Shown: positions 36,953 through 46,779, numbered from the stretch's first letter. The stretch: DNA of 64,000 bases from Candidatus Dormiibacterota bacterium (GCA_003153505.1 PLZA01000044.1:186001-250000), one strand, 5' to 3'. The notes: generated from the letters alone by a model not told the origin. A program made the numbers and translations.

Positions 36953-38194
36953 TTAGCCAGACGCGGGAGACCTCACGAGGTTGAGGTCGTTGTTCTGTCG
37001 GGTGTCCTTGACGATCTCGACCAGGCTGATCACCTGCAGTGCAACGGTGCGGACCTGACTAATGGCCGCACTCAGCGGGTTTGCCAGAGGCGTCTGGCCG
37101 AGACAGTCAAATACCACGTTGAGCAACGGAGTGCTCAGTGACGGCTCGAGCTCGGTCGTTCTATGTGTCGCGCGCAGCGCTTCAGTGCCAGTTTGAAGGC
37201 AGCCGAGCGTGTCGAGCATCTCCTTCGCCTGTTCGAAGCCGGGAACGACGAGTCGCGCGACCGTCACTAATACATCGATCCCGAAGGTGACGACTGAGGG
37301 TCGGATGGGGAACGTCCAGTTTCCTGCGGACGCTGGGATGACGAAGTCCATCTCCTCACCGGCGGGAAGATAGGAAACGGTCGGTGCGACCTGACGGAGA
37401 ATCCACTGTCGGGCTGCGTCCGCGAGCGATTCTCCGTGAGTCTGGCCACGGTGGAGAGCGTCGGGAGCCGAGATCAGTAGGGCATAGCCCCGGTTGTCGA
37501 CGATCCGGAGCGTGCCAGGCTTCGAAGCCGAACCTTCAAAACAGGCGAAGACGATTGATGGGGCGGTGACCGTCGCGCGCGCATCCATGGGCGCGCAATG
37601 GACCGGATATGCTCTGAGGCCAATGGCTTGGGACAAAAGCCTAAACGCCGTCTTGGCTTTCGCACGAAGTGCACCAAAGTTCCACGTCCATACCTTCCAC
37701 CAGGAGGTATGCATGGTTCTCACCCGGAGCACGGAGAGTCCGCGGTCGAGCTGGGAGTTGACGGGTACCCAACTCCCCCGCGAGTCATCGTAGTAGGCCG
37801 CGAAAACCTGAGAGGCAGGCTGCGAGCTTGTGGGTTCCGAAATGGGAAGAGTCAATGTCAGCGGCTTGAGGATCGACGTGCCGGTTACGGAGAACAGGTA
37901 GGGATTCCCAGCTGACATAGAAAACGGGATGGTCGGCGGCGGCGGCACGGGGACTCCTGCAGACGCGTCGGCCACCTCAATCGTGGCGTCTCGGGAAGTC
38001 CCCAGAGGAGGCACCAGAATCGTGGCGTCGCCGTCGGCGACGAATCCACCAACCCTGGCGGACAGGTAGGCTTGAAACGTATGCGCTTGCGGAAGGCTGG
38101 ATGCTCCTAGCAGGCCTGCGGCCAGAAGGGAGGCGACGGTTAGGAGCGACAAAGCAGCCACACCCGCGCGGGACCCGTAGCCCATGCGGCTCAT
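36953..38194 (-). CDS. secreted protein of unknown function
   Basis: A 413-residue protein with an N-terminal signal (RAGVAALSLLTVASLLAAGLLGASSLPQAH, cleavage near residue 33; quoted in two parts of one stretch). The mature part includes a beta-rich region with paired Ser/Pro motifs and AAYYDDSRGSWVPVNSQLDR, as in other surface proteins of high-GC soil bacteria. It converges with the TIG-domain gene across an 80-base gap. No enzyme motif is seen. A second start at M4 is possible. Confidence 0.6.
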   Translation of the reverse strand: MSRMGYGSRAGVAALSLLTVASLLAAGLLGASSLPQAHTFQAYLSARVGGFVADGDATILVPPLGTSRDATIEVADASAGVPVPPPPTIPFSMSAGNPYLFSVTGTSILKPLTLTLPISEPTSSQPASQVFAAYYDDSRGSWVPVNSQLDRGLSVLRVRTMHTSWWKVWTWNFGALRAKAKTAFRLLSQAIGLRAYPVHCAPMDARATVTAPSIVFACFEGSASKPGTLRIVDNRGYALLISAPDALHRGQTHGESLADAARQWILRQVAPTVSYLPAGEEMDFVIPASAGNWTFPIRPSVVTFGIDVLVTVARLVVPGFEQAKEMLDTLGCLQTGTEALRATHRTTELEPSLSTPLLNVVFDCLGQTPLANPLSAAISQVRTVALQVISLVEIVKDTRQNNDLNLVRSPASG

Positions 38195-38640
38195 CCTATG
38201 CCCCTGGTGCAGGCACGACTGGGTTCAGCACATCCGCAACCTCAGAGGTTGCTATACGAGTTGAAACTCTAACGGTTGCCTCTGTCTACGGCCCCTGGCG
38301 CACTTCGAGTTGAATGCCGGGAACAGACCGCCCAAGGTCGACAGGACCTCGCGCCCCCCGGCCCTCGGAGACCGGGAAGGGCTTTAGCCGATGCCTGGGG
38401 TTGAGTCCGCCGACTGCTGACTTCTCCGGGCGTTGGCTCGCCCCGGTTTCACCGGCACTGGCTCAGGCGCGGCTTGGGGGGCTATGCGTGCCAGGCGTGC
38501 GAGCGCCTCGTCGAGATCCGCCCTTCCGAGGGTCAGTCCCGAGCGCACGTCACTCCGTACGAATTTCTCGTCTGCCCCTAGTGTGCCCCGGGTTTCGTGG
38601 AGTCGGATTATTGGACTGCCATGGTGCTGTTCCACGAGGA
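38195..38640. other. intergenic region upstream of a decayed IS3
   Basis: About 450 bases. It holds the promoter side of the secreted-protein gene and probably the left end of the decayed IS3 element. No separate gene is recognised. Confidence 0.35.
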
Positions 38641-39790
38641 GGACAGCATGGGACGAAGAGGTATCCGGCGGAGTTTCGGCAGCGTGTCCTCGAGCTGATT
38701 GCGTCAGGCCGACGGGTCGCCGATGTGGCCCGCGATCTTGGTATCAGCGATCAAACCGTGTACGACTGGCGGCACCAGGATCGCGCTGATCGGGGCATTG
38801 AGCCCGGCCTCACTTCAGCCGAGCGCGTAGAGCTGGTGGCGGCGCGTCGCCGGATTCGAGAGTTGGAGACTGAGCTGGCCATCCACCGCGCCGCGGCTGA
38901 GTTGCTGAAGGGGACCACAAGCCCAAAAGCAGGTTCGCGGCAGTCGAGGTGATGGCTCGACGGAGATTGCCCGTCCAACTCGCCTGTCGCGTCCTCGCCG
39001 TCTCCGAATCCGGGTACTACGCGCGCCGCTCTCGGGCACCGTCGCCGCGCTCCATCCGCCATGCCTGGATCACTGACGTCATTTGCCAGTTGCACGTCGC
39101 GTCACGGGGCACCTACGGCGGTCGACGCATCCACGCCGACCTGACGCTGGGACGCGGCATTGCCATCGATCATGAGGCTGTGGCGATGCTCATGCGTCGT
39201 GCTGGGCTGCAAGGGATTTCCGGCCGGCCACGCTTCCGGCATGTCCCCGGCATTGCCACGGCGACCGACCGCGTCGAGCGCCAGTTCCACCGTGACCACC
39301 GCGACGAATTGTGGGTCACCGATATCACCGAGCACCCGACCCGAGAGGGCAAGGTGTATTGCGCGGTGGTGCTCGACGCTTGGTCGCGCCGGGTGGTCGG
39401 TGGTCGATCGACTCGACGCCCGGTACGGCGCTGGTGACCAACGCTCTGGGGATGGCGATCGAGCAGCGTCGACCCCGAGGCGCCACGGTCATTCACAGCG
39501 ACCAGGGCACGCAATTCACGTCCTGGGCCTTCACACGGCGCGCGATCGACTCCGGATTGCTGCCGTCGATGGGCTCGGTGGGCGATTGTTTCGACAACGC
39601 AGTCATCGAATCCTTTTGGAGCCGCATGCAGGTCGAGTTGCTCAACCGCAAGCCTTGGTCTACGCGCATCGAACTGGCCAGCGCCATCTTCGACTACCTC
39701 GAGATCTTCCACAATCGCCAGCGGCGTCACTCGTCGCTGAGTATGCTCATGGCAGCGCTCCGGGACTTTCGACTCCGACCTATTTGGGCG
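38640..39790 (+). pseudogene. degenerate IS3-family element (orfA and orfB frameshifted)
   Basis: OrfA is readable as KRYPAEFRQRVLELIASGRR and RVADVARDLGISDQTVYDWR, but the natural ATG at 38648 is one base out of frame, so a base was lost near the start. OrfB begins at 38949 (RRRLPVQLACRVLAVSESGY), reads the first catalytic region ELWVTDITEHPTREGKVYC, and shifts frame at about 39402 in a G/T-rich stretch. It then continues as ATVIHSDQGTQFTS and SYD-like GDCFDNAVIESFWSRMQ. The end near 39790 is approximate. It cannot make a full transposase. Confidence 0.8.
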
Positions 39791-40086
39791 ACTGCGACCC
39801 GAGGCTCAGAAGGAGATCGAGGGACTGCTACCGAGGCCGCCGTGACGCGAGCCTCGCTGCTGACATGCTCAAGGGACATTCCCGGATGCTCGCCTGGGGC
39901 GAGGTGCTCTTCTTCCAGCGGTCACGAGCGTCGTAAAGGTGCCGCGTGGCAGGCGGAAGGGTTCTCACTTCGCCACCTCCGTGATTTCGATCAGGCCGGC
40001 TTTAGCGAGGCGCTCGCAACGAGGCCGCTGTGCCGCCCGAATCGCTCCCTCGGCAGTCTTAGGAGCAACCCCAGCGCCTTTTCGAA

Positions 40087-41349
40087 TCACGCCCACCAGG
40101 GATAACCTCCAGCACCCCGGTGCATACGCTCCAGTTCTGCTTGCCCTTCGGAGAGACGCGTCAACCGCTCCTGGATCTCACCTCGGTAAGTTGGGTCAAG
40201 AAATCGGCGTCTCTCAACGTCTTCATTCTGGTCCCGCAACACGTGGAGCACGTCACGCAAACTCACAATATCCTCGACGATCATCGGCCACGTTTCATCG
40301 ACTATCCGCTGCTTATCGCTACTCAACAGCCGCCGCCAAAAATTGTTGAGAAACAGGCCGTTGACAGTAAGCCTCACATCCGGGTGTGGATGAGTCATAC
40401 CGTCGTACCTTGAGATCCTTGTCTGCGAGGTCCCGGCGAACGCCCAATAGAGCGCGTTAGTAGCGATGAACCACAGCCTGAGTTGCAGGCTTGGATCTTT
40501 GATGGCGCTTTCTGAAGCTTGGTATGACAGGAGATCGCCTGAGTGACCCCAGCGCGTCCATACAACAGAGGCTGCGTGGCAGTCGGCGTCTATCTCAAGC
40601 GCCTGGACCACGGGTGTGGGTAGCGCTGCGGCACGGTTCAGTGCCGGTGCCTCAAACAAGGGTTGCACCTGAGCATCTTCCTCAAACAAGCTCAGGTGAC
40701 CTTTCACAATATGGCCGATCTCGTGACAGACGATAGCGTCCCATGCCACGGCTAGGCAAACGTAGTACGCGGCCCGCCTCACCGGGTCAATGGGTTGGCC
40801 CATAGACCGAATGCGCACGGTCGGCCTATCTGGAGGCGCGGAAGAAGCATCGCCTTCGAATGAGGGCTCCCAATTGATCTCCTCGCTATCGTGGCTCGCC
40901 GATGAATAGCCGCCGCGCTCATCGATAAGGATCGGCCCATCATGACGCTCAACACTTGCGTCGCCGATGCTGCGGAACAGATCCCTGTGTCGAAAGATGT
41001 TGTTGTAGATTGTCGAAAGCGTAAGTGAGAGACCGGTTGTAATGCCGATCCAGCAGCTGTCGACACCGCGACCGACGACACAGGCATTCATACGCATGTC
41101 ATCGACGATGCCAAGGTCAACCTCTGCCTCCGGCGTCGCCTTACCAAGCTTCTCTTGACCGAGCTGGTACCCAGCCAGCTCCGAAGCGCCAGTCTGACCC
41201 ATGCGAAGCAACATGGACAGATAATTCTCTTGGTCAGGGTTCGGCAGATTGGCTAACTCAAGACGTCCACTGCCAACTGCTCGTCGCATAGCGGCATCGA
41301 AGGCTTCCTTGTCGGCCAAGTTGGCACTAGTGTTCAGCCGTAGTGGCAT
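40087..41349 (-). CDS. gluzincin-like metallopeptidase domain protein
   Basis: A 420-residue cytosolic protein. It has HEIGHIVKGH at about residues 210-219, a perfect HExxH zinc motif, followed at about 251 by ALEIDADCHAAS, where Glu or Asp could be the third ligand, and later THPHPDVRLTV, which recalls M48 peptidases. No membrane helix is present, unlike HtpX-type M48 enzymes. Its neighbours are a decayed IS3 and the MITE-like repeat. The target of the peptidase is unknown. An island stress or defence function is conceivable. Confidence 0.68.
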   Translation of the reverse strand: MPLRLNTSANLADKEAFDAAMRRAVGSGRLELANLPNPDQENYLSMLLRMGQTGASELAGYQLGQEKLGKATPEAEVDLGIVDDMRMNACVVGRGVDSCWIGITTGLSLTLSTIYNNIFRHRDLFRSIGDASVERHDGPILIDERGGYSSASHDSEEINWEPSFEGDASSAPPDRPTVRIRSMGQPIDPVRRAAYYVCLAVAWDAIVCHEIGHIVKGHLSLFEEDAQVQPLFEAPALNRAAALPTPVVQALEIDADCHAASVVWTRWGHSGDLLSYQASESAIKDPSLQLRLWFIATNALYWAFAGTSQTRISRYDGMTHPHPDVRLTVNGLFLNNFWRRLLSSDKQRIVDETWPMIVEDIVSLRDVLHVLRDQNEDVERRRFLDPTYRGEIQERLTRLSEGQAELERMHRGAGGYPWWA

Positions 41350-41445
41350 CTCGGCTCATCGTCCCGCTGAATCCGCTCGATGCCCGTCCGAGTTCCATCC
41401 TGGTGCCGCCTATTCACTCCCATAGGACACCGTCCCCTTCAGCGG

Positions 41446-41552
41446 CAGTGATGTCCCGTAGTGTGGTGTAAATCCGCGGTGGCCTTCTTTGTCTACCTCG
41501 TCGGCAGCCCTGAGGTCACCCCGGATTTACACCACACTACGGGACATCACTG
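41446..41552. repeat. 107-bp MITE-like element with perfect 31-bp inverted repeats
   Basis: The arm at 41446-41476, CAGTGATGTCCCGTAGTGTG and on to ATCCG, is repeated perfectly as its reverse complement at 41522-41552, with only 45 bases between. The TTTACACCACACTACGGGAC core resembles the ends of actinobacterial IS256-family elements as I remember them. The unit may be a deletion derivative of such an element. As RNA it would form a very strong hairpin and could also stop transcription. Confidence 0.8.
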
Positions 41553-41630
41553 TCTTCTTGGCTCTCGCGGCGAATATGGCGTGGGCGCGAGTGGTCACCG
41601 CTGGGCACTTGCGACCGCTTGAGGGTAGTG

Positions 41631-41675
41631 CTCTTAATCCCTTGGTCACAGGTTCGAGTCCTGTGGTGGGTGCCA
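41631..41675 (+). other. tRNA-Lys(CTT) 3' fragment, candidate attachment site
   Basis: The 45 bases parse as the 3' part of a tRNA: anticodon loop CTCTTAA, stem TCCCT, variable loop TGGTC, T-arm ACAGG-TTCGAGT-CCTGT, acceptor GGTGGGT, G73 and CCA. The 5' half is absent: the bases before 41631 do not pair with TCCCT or GGTGGGT. This is typical of the att copy left by an element integrated in tRNA-Lys. Confidence 0.8.
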
Positions 41676-42140
41676 ACACGGACTCGAACCGCTTTCTCGG
41701 TCAGTGACCGGACAGGGCGTCCCAGCCGCCTACTGGCTGAGCCGAAGGGGTGGAGTCTCTACGACGGCCGAAAGGTTTGCAATGTGTAAGGCGAGGCCAG
41801 CCTCGGAGGATTCGAACCAATCCAGAGTCTATGCAGCCGCGCCGAACCGGTACGAGAAGTCGATGCTCCCGTCCGCGGTGGCACTCGCGCGGGAGACCCC
41901 CGTCTCCCGCTGTCACAGCCAGTTTCGATCTGGATCGGATCAGCCTCGATGGCGCCCTAAGTAGCCTGTAAGTTGAATTGAGACCGTTCTCTCAATCGAT
42001 TTGTCAGCAAATCGACTGAGGCGGTGATCGGATTGCGTGAAGCCGGGTCGGGCACGGGACACGCCGGTTCGGCGGACAGGGAGGAGACCGCCCCGCTCGT
42101 CCGCGCATCGAAGTACTCCCTGGGCTGCTATGCGCTCGGC
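41676..42140. other. intergenic region with one palindrome
   Basis: About 465 bases between the tRNA-Lys fragment and IS630. At 41996-42015 lies the perfect palindrome TCGATTTG-TCAG-CAAATCGA, a possible recombinase or regulator site. No gene is recognised. Confidence 0.4.
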
Positions 42141-42141
42141 C

Positions 42142-43281
42142 TAGTGGAACGTCTCACTAATAGGTAGACAATGGCAGCGGGCTGTGCAATGCTGCTCACA
42201 TGTGGTCTCCAGCAGCACCCTTACCGGTTTCTCCTGAGCAACGCCGCAGCCTCGAAGCCTGGACCCGAGCGCACAACACACCGACCATCGTGAACACGCG
42301 AGCGCGCATCGTGTTGCACGCCGCAGACGGGTGGTCCAACAACGCGATCGCCAACCAGTTGGGCGTGACCCGCACCTCGGTCATCGAGTGGCGCCGACGT
42401 TTTGGCGCTGAGGGCCTCGACGCACTCGGCAAGGTGCGTCCCGGCCGCGGACGGCCGCGCAGCATCAGCGCGGCGATGGTCGCGAAGATCGTGCAGTTGA
42501 CCATCAACACCGTGCCCAGGGGTGCGACCCACTGGAGTTGCCGGAGCATGGCCGCGCAGGTTGGGGTGAGCCCGGCCAGCGTGCAGCGCGTGTGGCACGA
42601 ACATCGTCTCTATCCGCACCGGGTGAGCACCTTCAAGGTGTCCAAGGATCCGCAGTTTCTCGAGAAACTCACCGACGTGGTGGGCCTGTACCTGAACCCG
42701 CCCGACAACGCCGCCGTGCTCTGCATCGACGAGAAGACCATGATCCAGGCTCTGGATCGCACCCAGCCCGGCTTGCCGATCAAGCGTGGCAAGGCCGGCA
42801 CCATGACTCACGACTACAAGCGCCACGGGACCATCGATCTCTTCGCGGCGCTCAACGTCCTCGACGGTGAAGTGGTCGGCCAATGCAGCGCACGGCACCG
42901 CCACCAAGAGTTCCTGCGCTTCCTGCGCAAGCTCGACCGAGAGTTTCCAGAATCCCTCGACCTGCACGTGGTGCTCGACAACTCCTCGACCCACTCCGAG
43001 GCCAGCGTGCGCGCCTGGCTGGACGCCCATCCACGTTTCCAGCTGCATTTCGTGCCCACCAGCTCGTCGTGGTTGAACCTCGTGGAGAGTGTCTTCGCCG
43101 ACCTCACCAAGCGGCGTCTGCGCCGCGGCACCTTCCCGAGCCTTGATCACCTCATCAAGGCCATCATCGAATACCTCGAGCAGCGCAACCGGGATCCGAA
43201 ACCCTTTGTCTGGACTGCGTCAGTCGACAGCATCCTTGCGAAGCTGCGCAGTTGTATGCCCATTACTGAGACGATCCACTA
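42142..43281 (+). mobile_element. IS630-family insertion sequence
   Basis: Terminal inverted repeats of about 22 bases are present: GTGGAACGTCTCACTAATAG at the left and its imperfect complement ending at 43279. TA dinucleotides flank both ends (42142-42143 and 43280-43281), as expected from TA target duplication. One intact transposase gene fills the element. Confidence 0.85.
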
Positions 43282-43282
43282 G
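42200..43282 (+). CDS. IS630-family transposase
   Basis: A 360-residue protein with N-terminal HTH domains (VLHAADGWSNNAIANQLGVT, ISAAMVAKIVQLTIN) and a DDE_3 core: AVLCIDEKTMIQAL, then LHVVLDNSSTHSEA and SSWLNLVESVFADLTKRRLR supply the DDE residues. The frame is intact. Its TAG stop (43280-43282) uses the TA of the target site plus the next base, so translation ends exactly at the element border. Confidence 0.92.
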   Translation: MWSPAAPLPVSPEQRRSLEAWTRAHNTPTIVNTRARIVLHAADGWSNNAIANQLGVTRTSVIEWRRRFGAEGLDALGKVRPGRGRPRSISAAMVAKIVQLTINTVPRGATHWSCRSMAAQVGVSPASVQRVWHEHRLYPHRVSTFKVSKDPQFLEKLTDVVGLYLNPPDNAAVLCIDEKTMIQALDRTQPGLPIKRGKAGTMTHDYKRHGTIDLFAALNVLDGEVVGQCSARHRHQEFLRFLRKLDREFPESLDLHVVLDNSSTHSEASVRAWLDAHPRFQLHFVPTSSSWLNLVESVFADLTKRRLRRGTFPSLDHLIKAIIEYLEQRNRDPKPFVWTASVDSILAKLRSCMPITETIH

Positions 43283-43372
43283 CAAACGTGTCCGTCAATC
43301 CGGGGCAGCCCCACGATGGTCAGGGAGGCACTATGGTCACCAGGCATCCAGCCCGATAAGGAGGTGCCTTAC

Positions 43373-43633
43373 ATGGGGACGCTAGTGTGTCATTTGTCAG
43401 GCGTGGCTCAAGTGGAGGAAGTTGAGGATGTCGGGGCGTTCTGGTTTGTGCAGACGAAAAGCGGAACGCTTCTGAGTTATCGAACCCGGACACAGCCGAA
43501 GCGTTTTGGGAACCGGCCAGGCGTCAAGTACGTGGTCCCTCAGGACCCGAACGGCTGGGCACTGTTCGGCCCTGCGGGCCGGCCTTGGTGCGGTATCGAT
43601 CAGAGCAAGACGCTCGAGGATCTTGAGCTGTAG
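43373..43633 (+). CDS. small hypothetical protein
   Basis: An 86-residue protein with a strong AAGGAGG about eight bases before the ATG at 43373. It is beta-rich (GAFWFVQTKSGTLLSYRTRT, KYVVPQDPNGWALFGPAGRP) with no membrane segment. I recognise no family. The good start signal makes it a likely expressed gene. Confidence 0.55.
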   Translation: MGTLVCHLSGVAQVEEVEDVGAFWFVQTKSGTLLSYRTRTQPKRFGNRPGVKYVVPQDPNGWALFGPAGRPWCGIDQSKTLEDLEL

Positions 43634-44190
43634 GCGAACCGTCCGATCCGACCGTCGAGGCGCTCTCGCGGGATGGTCGACTGAGCGGCACGATCGGCCC
43701 CGGCAAGACGACCCCATCAACCGCCCACAACGCAGTGCCGTATCACCAGCGCATCGCGGGTGCTCCGACACAGTGGAGGTGGAAGTGGTCTCTACCCCCC
43801 ACCCGGCGCTTCGCTGTATGGATCTCCAGCGGGCGATCGCACACCATCACGAAACCACGGTGCGGTCACCACCATCCCGCACTGATCGCGCACTCTTCCA
43901 GCGCTACGGACCCAGGACGCGGCAGTCGGTGGCGGCGCGATGCCGAGCACATCCCGTTGCGAATGACCACTGAGGCGGAGTCCGATTCTTGGACTGATGC
44001 CGCCGTCGTTGGTTGATGACGCAGGCGCTTGATGGGCGCATACGCCTCGTTATCGGCGGGGAGTGGGTCACGCGAAATGGTCCCGGTCGTCGCAATCGGC
44101 CAGTAGTGGTCAGGTCGTCGGGCGGCTCGAGGTTTCGAGGCCGCGGGGGTACGCTCGTCTGCTCGACGGGTTTCGACACCGAGTTGACCC
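43634..44190. other. intergenic region, no gene recognised
   Basis: About 560 bases between the small protein gene and the convergent end of the NERD gene. Open frames here are Arg-, Ser- and His-rich, with no ribosome-binding site or recognisable motif. Confidence 0.4.
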
Positions 44191-44919
44191 TTAAGGGAGA
44201 GATCCCTTGTGCTTGCTACGCTCGAGCACGGATACGATGGCCCCGATCGCGCCTGCGGTCAATATATGTTTGCCGGGTCGGATCAACGGCAACAAGTCCG
44301 ACGCCCCGGTGACTGTGGCTCTCGGGAAGTCGATTCGACCATTTGGGACGCGCGCTTTGGTGGAGACGACCAGGACGTTGATCCAGCCGACGCCGCATCC
44401 AGCCATGTCGAGACCGCGGCGAACCGTCGTGGCCCTCGCCACTGCTTGATCCACGGAGTTCGTCCGCTTGATGCCATTGCAGAAGAGGTCCCCGCCTCGT
44501 TGTTCAAATCGGCCCCGCCAGTTCTTGGTCTCGATGACCCAGATGCCGGTAGGTCCTACCACCATGTGGTCGATGTTGGACTTCTTGCCGTGCGACGCAA
44601 CGGTGACGTCGTGCAGGGTGTGGAAGGAGTCGGGGAGCATGTCAAGGAGCGCTGCGACCATCCTTTCACCGAAGTAGCCGCTCAGCCAGTTGTCTGGGTT
44701 GAGCCGCGTTCTGTCGAGAACGGGTAGGCAAAGAAGGGCGATCGCGACGCACCCATCGATGACGAGACCAGCCGTCCCACCTCGCCCGAGTGCGTAGCCG
44801 ACTCCGAGGAATGCGAGCGCGATCACCACCGCGGGGACGTACAGTCGTCGGAGTCCCTGCTGGAGGACGTACGCGCCTGGCTCATGAGGCTCAAAGGTGG
44901 GCGGGGGCGGGTCCTTCAT
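44191..44919 (-). CDS. NERD-domain nuclease-like membrane protein
   Basis: A 242-residue protein. Two hydrophobic helices at about residues 22-65 anchor it. The NERD (nuclease-related) domain follows: LSGYFGERMVAALLDMLPDS, HDVTVASHGKKSNIDHMVVG and PTGIWVIETKNWRGRF, with the D and E-x-K residues of the PD-(D/E)XK fold. NERD proteins occur in DNA-processing and defence settings. The ATG at 44919 gives the natural membrane topology. It could cut DNA at the membrane; this is inference. Confidence 0.8.
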   Translation of the reverse strand: MKDPPPPTFEPHEPGAYVLQQGLRRLYVPAVVIALAFLGVGYALGRGGTAGLVIDGCVAIALLCLPVLDRTRLNPDNWLSGYFGERMVAALLDMLPDSFHTLHDVTVASHGKKSNIDHMVVGPTGIWVIETKNWRGRFEQRGGDLFCNGIKRTNSVDQAVARATTVRRGLDMAGCGVGWINVLVVSTKARVPNGRIDFPRATVTGASDLLPLIRPGKHILTAGAIGAIVSVLERSKHKGSLP

Positions 44920-45062
44920 CGCGCATCGGAGGCTAGAACACTCCGGACGGTCTGGGGGATGTGAACTTGGGACGGCTTTCCGGGCTTTCTGGACGACCCT
45001 CCGAACTGCATCCCAGCTGAGGCGGTCAGCGACGCTCCGGTTCACCCGGGTCGTTCAGGTGC

Positions 45063-45395
45063 TCAGGCTGTCGTGAACACCGCTGCCAGGCTCGCCTCCT
45101 CCCATGCTCCAAAGGAGCTGCTGTCGGCGAGGAACCGCGCCCAGGCATCGAGCAAGATCTCCGTAACGGTACCGGTGCGTGCTCGGGTCGTCATGGAGTC
45201 GGTGATGCCGATCGCTCGGCATGCTTGAACCACCTCAGTGGCCACGAAGTCGAGCAGATCATCCGGATAGCAGAGGTGATAGGACGGCGATCTTGCTCTC
45301 AGCTGATGCGCAGCGAATCGGTCCCACAGTTCCTGGACTGCAACGACATCCTCGACGGCCCCAGACGCCTGCAAGGCAGCGAGAACGATTCGCAT
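45063..45395 (-). CDS. small hypothetical protein
   Basis: A 110-residue, mainly helical protein (VLAALQASGAVEDVVAVQEL, FVATEVVQACRAIGITD). The ATG at 45395 is preferred. It lies about 140 bases upstream of the NERD gene in the same direction. No family is known to me. Confidence 0.45.
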   Translation of the reverse strand: MRIVLAALQASGAVEDVVAVQELWDRFAAHQLRARSPSYHLCYPDDLLDFVATEVVQACRAIGITDSMTTRARTGTVTEILLDAWARFLADSSSFGAWEEASLAAVFTTA

Positions 45396-45586
45396 CCGGG
45401 CATCATGGGCAGGATGGGTACGCCGGGCGCGCAAACCCCAGCACTCGCCGGGTTACCTCGCCTAAGCATCGGTGGTGCCGCCGATGCTCGCTTACCTTCG
45501 TACGGCGGCGACCCGCCCAAGATCGCGTCGAACTGGGGCACGACCGTCGTCGGGTCGTCGATTTCGACCCGGGTTGGCGCATGTCT

Positions 45587-46030
45587 TCAGGGGAGAGTGG
45601 CCGCCGCAGCCGGTGGTGTGCCCGCTGAGGGGCCGCCCGCCATGATGGCGTTGGCGCGTTTATCGATCGTCTGCGTGAGCGCCTGCTGCCCCACCCCGAA
45701 GATGATCGCCCACGCCACCAAAGCAGTCCCCGACTGGGGCGTGAGGATCCCGAGGATTCCGTGCTGCAGCACGAAAAGACCAACCAGAGAGATCGTGGCT
45801 CCCGCGGGAAGCTTGAGCACCGCTTGGGCAACAGCGAGGGTAAAGGGGCCCCCTGAGATGCTGACGCTGAGCAGCAGGATCAGGGCACCAACCGCGCCGA
45901 CGACGAGACCTGCGAAGCCGAGCAGGAAGATGTCGCCGGAGCCGGGCGCGGCTCCACTGGGGCAAGGCGGTTGTGACGTCGCGTTCGAGGCGCACAAAGA
46001 GAGGAAGTTCGGATCTATCCAGCCAATCAA
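45587..46030 (-). CDS. small membrane protein
   Basis: A 147-residue protein with three hydrophobic segments at about residues 33-58, 74-98 and 102-122 and a Pro/Ala-rich tail. The TTG at 46030 lacks a good ribosome-binding site, so the start is uncertain. It has the look of a small integral membrane subunit, but no family is recognised. Confidence 0.45.
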   Translation of the reverse strand: MIGWIDPNFLSLCASNATSQPPCPSGAAPGSGDIFLLGFAGLVVGAVGALILLLSVSISGGPFTLAVAQAVLKLPAGATISLVGLFVLQHGILGILTPQSGTALVAWAIIFGVGQQALTQTIDKRANAIMAGGPSAGTPPAAAATLP

Positions 46031-46059
46031 CGAGAGGAGGAGGAGTCCTGCGCGAGGGT

Positions 46060-46779
46060 GGCCCAGTGAGGGCGTCCGAGGACGGGCGGCTCCGGATGCA
46101 TACCCTGGCGGGAGGGCTCACCCTCACGGTGCTGTCACCCGGGCAGGCACAACTGGCGAATCTACGAAAAGAATGGCATCGTGTCCTCACGGCGGCCGGA
46201 CTGGATCCGACGCAACCGCAGGGGTAGGCGGAGGCTCAGCGGCTCGCGCAGCTGGCTGCACGCAAGGGCGTTAACCTCGATATTCTCGGGAGTTATGCGC
46301 CGGACGTGCACACCCTCGCCGCGCTGCCGTTCGTTGGCGACCGCGCGGTCGCCAACGGCAGCAGCATCGTGGTGCTCGCCGAATACGAGGGCAGGAGCGT
46401 GCTCTTGGGCGCGGACGCTTTTCCCGAGGTGGTGGAAGCGAGCGTGAATCGACTCGTCGCGAGTCGCATGACCCACAACCTTCGTATCGACGCCTTCAAG
46501 GTCTCCCATCACGGCAGCAGGCACAACACCAGCAACGATCTCCTTGCCGTGCTCGATTGCCCCCGCTACCCCTACTCCACGAACGGAAACATCTTCGGTC
46601 ACCCCGACCCCGAGGCAGTGTCCAGGGTCGTGGTCAAGGGGAGCAGTGAGCCGACGTTGTGTTTCAACTACGTCAGTGAGCGAAACGAGATGTGGGCAGA
46701 CCCGCTGCTCATGCGAGCGGCGGGGTTTCACGCCGTCTTCCCATCCGCGGGCTCATCTGGAGTGGTGATCGAACTCTGA
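46060..46779 (+). pseudogene. metallo-beta-lactamase-fold gene, 5'-truncated with in-frame TAG
   Basis: The C-terminal part of a ComEC-like metallo-beta-lactamase domain is readable: AVANGSSIVVLAEYEGRSVL, FKVSHHGSRHNTSNDLL and the STNG/FGHPDPEAV end. The same frame continues upstream through TAG at 46225-46227 into GGLTLTVLSPGQAQLANLRK. The N-terminal half with the HxHxDH zinc motif is missing. Truncation and nonsense codon make it non-functional. Confidence 0.75.

Noticed and set aside
42221-43150. Minus-strand open frame within IS630
   Set aside because: It is the antisense of an intact transposase and has no family motif.
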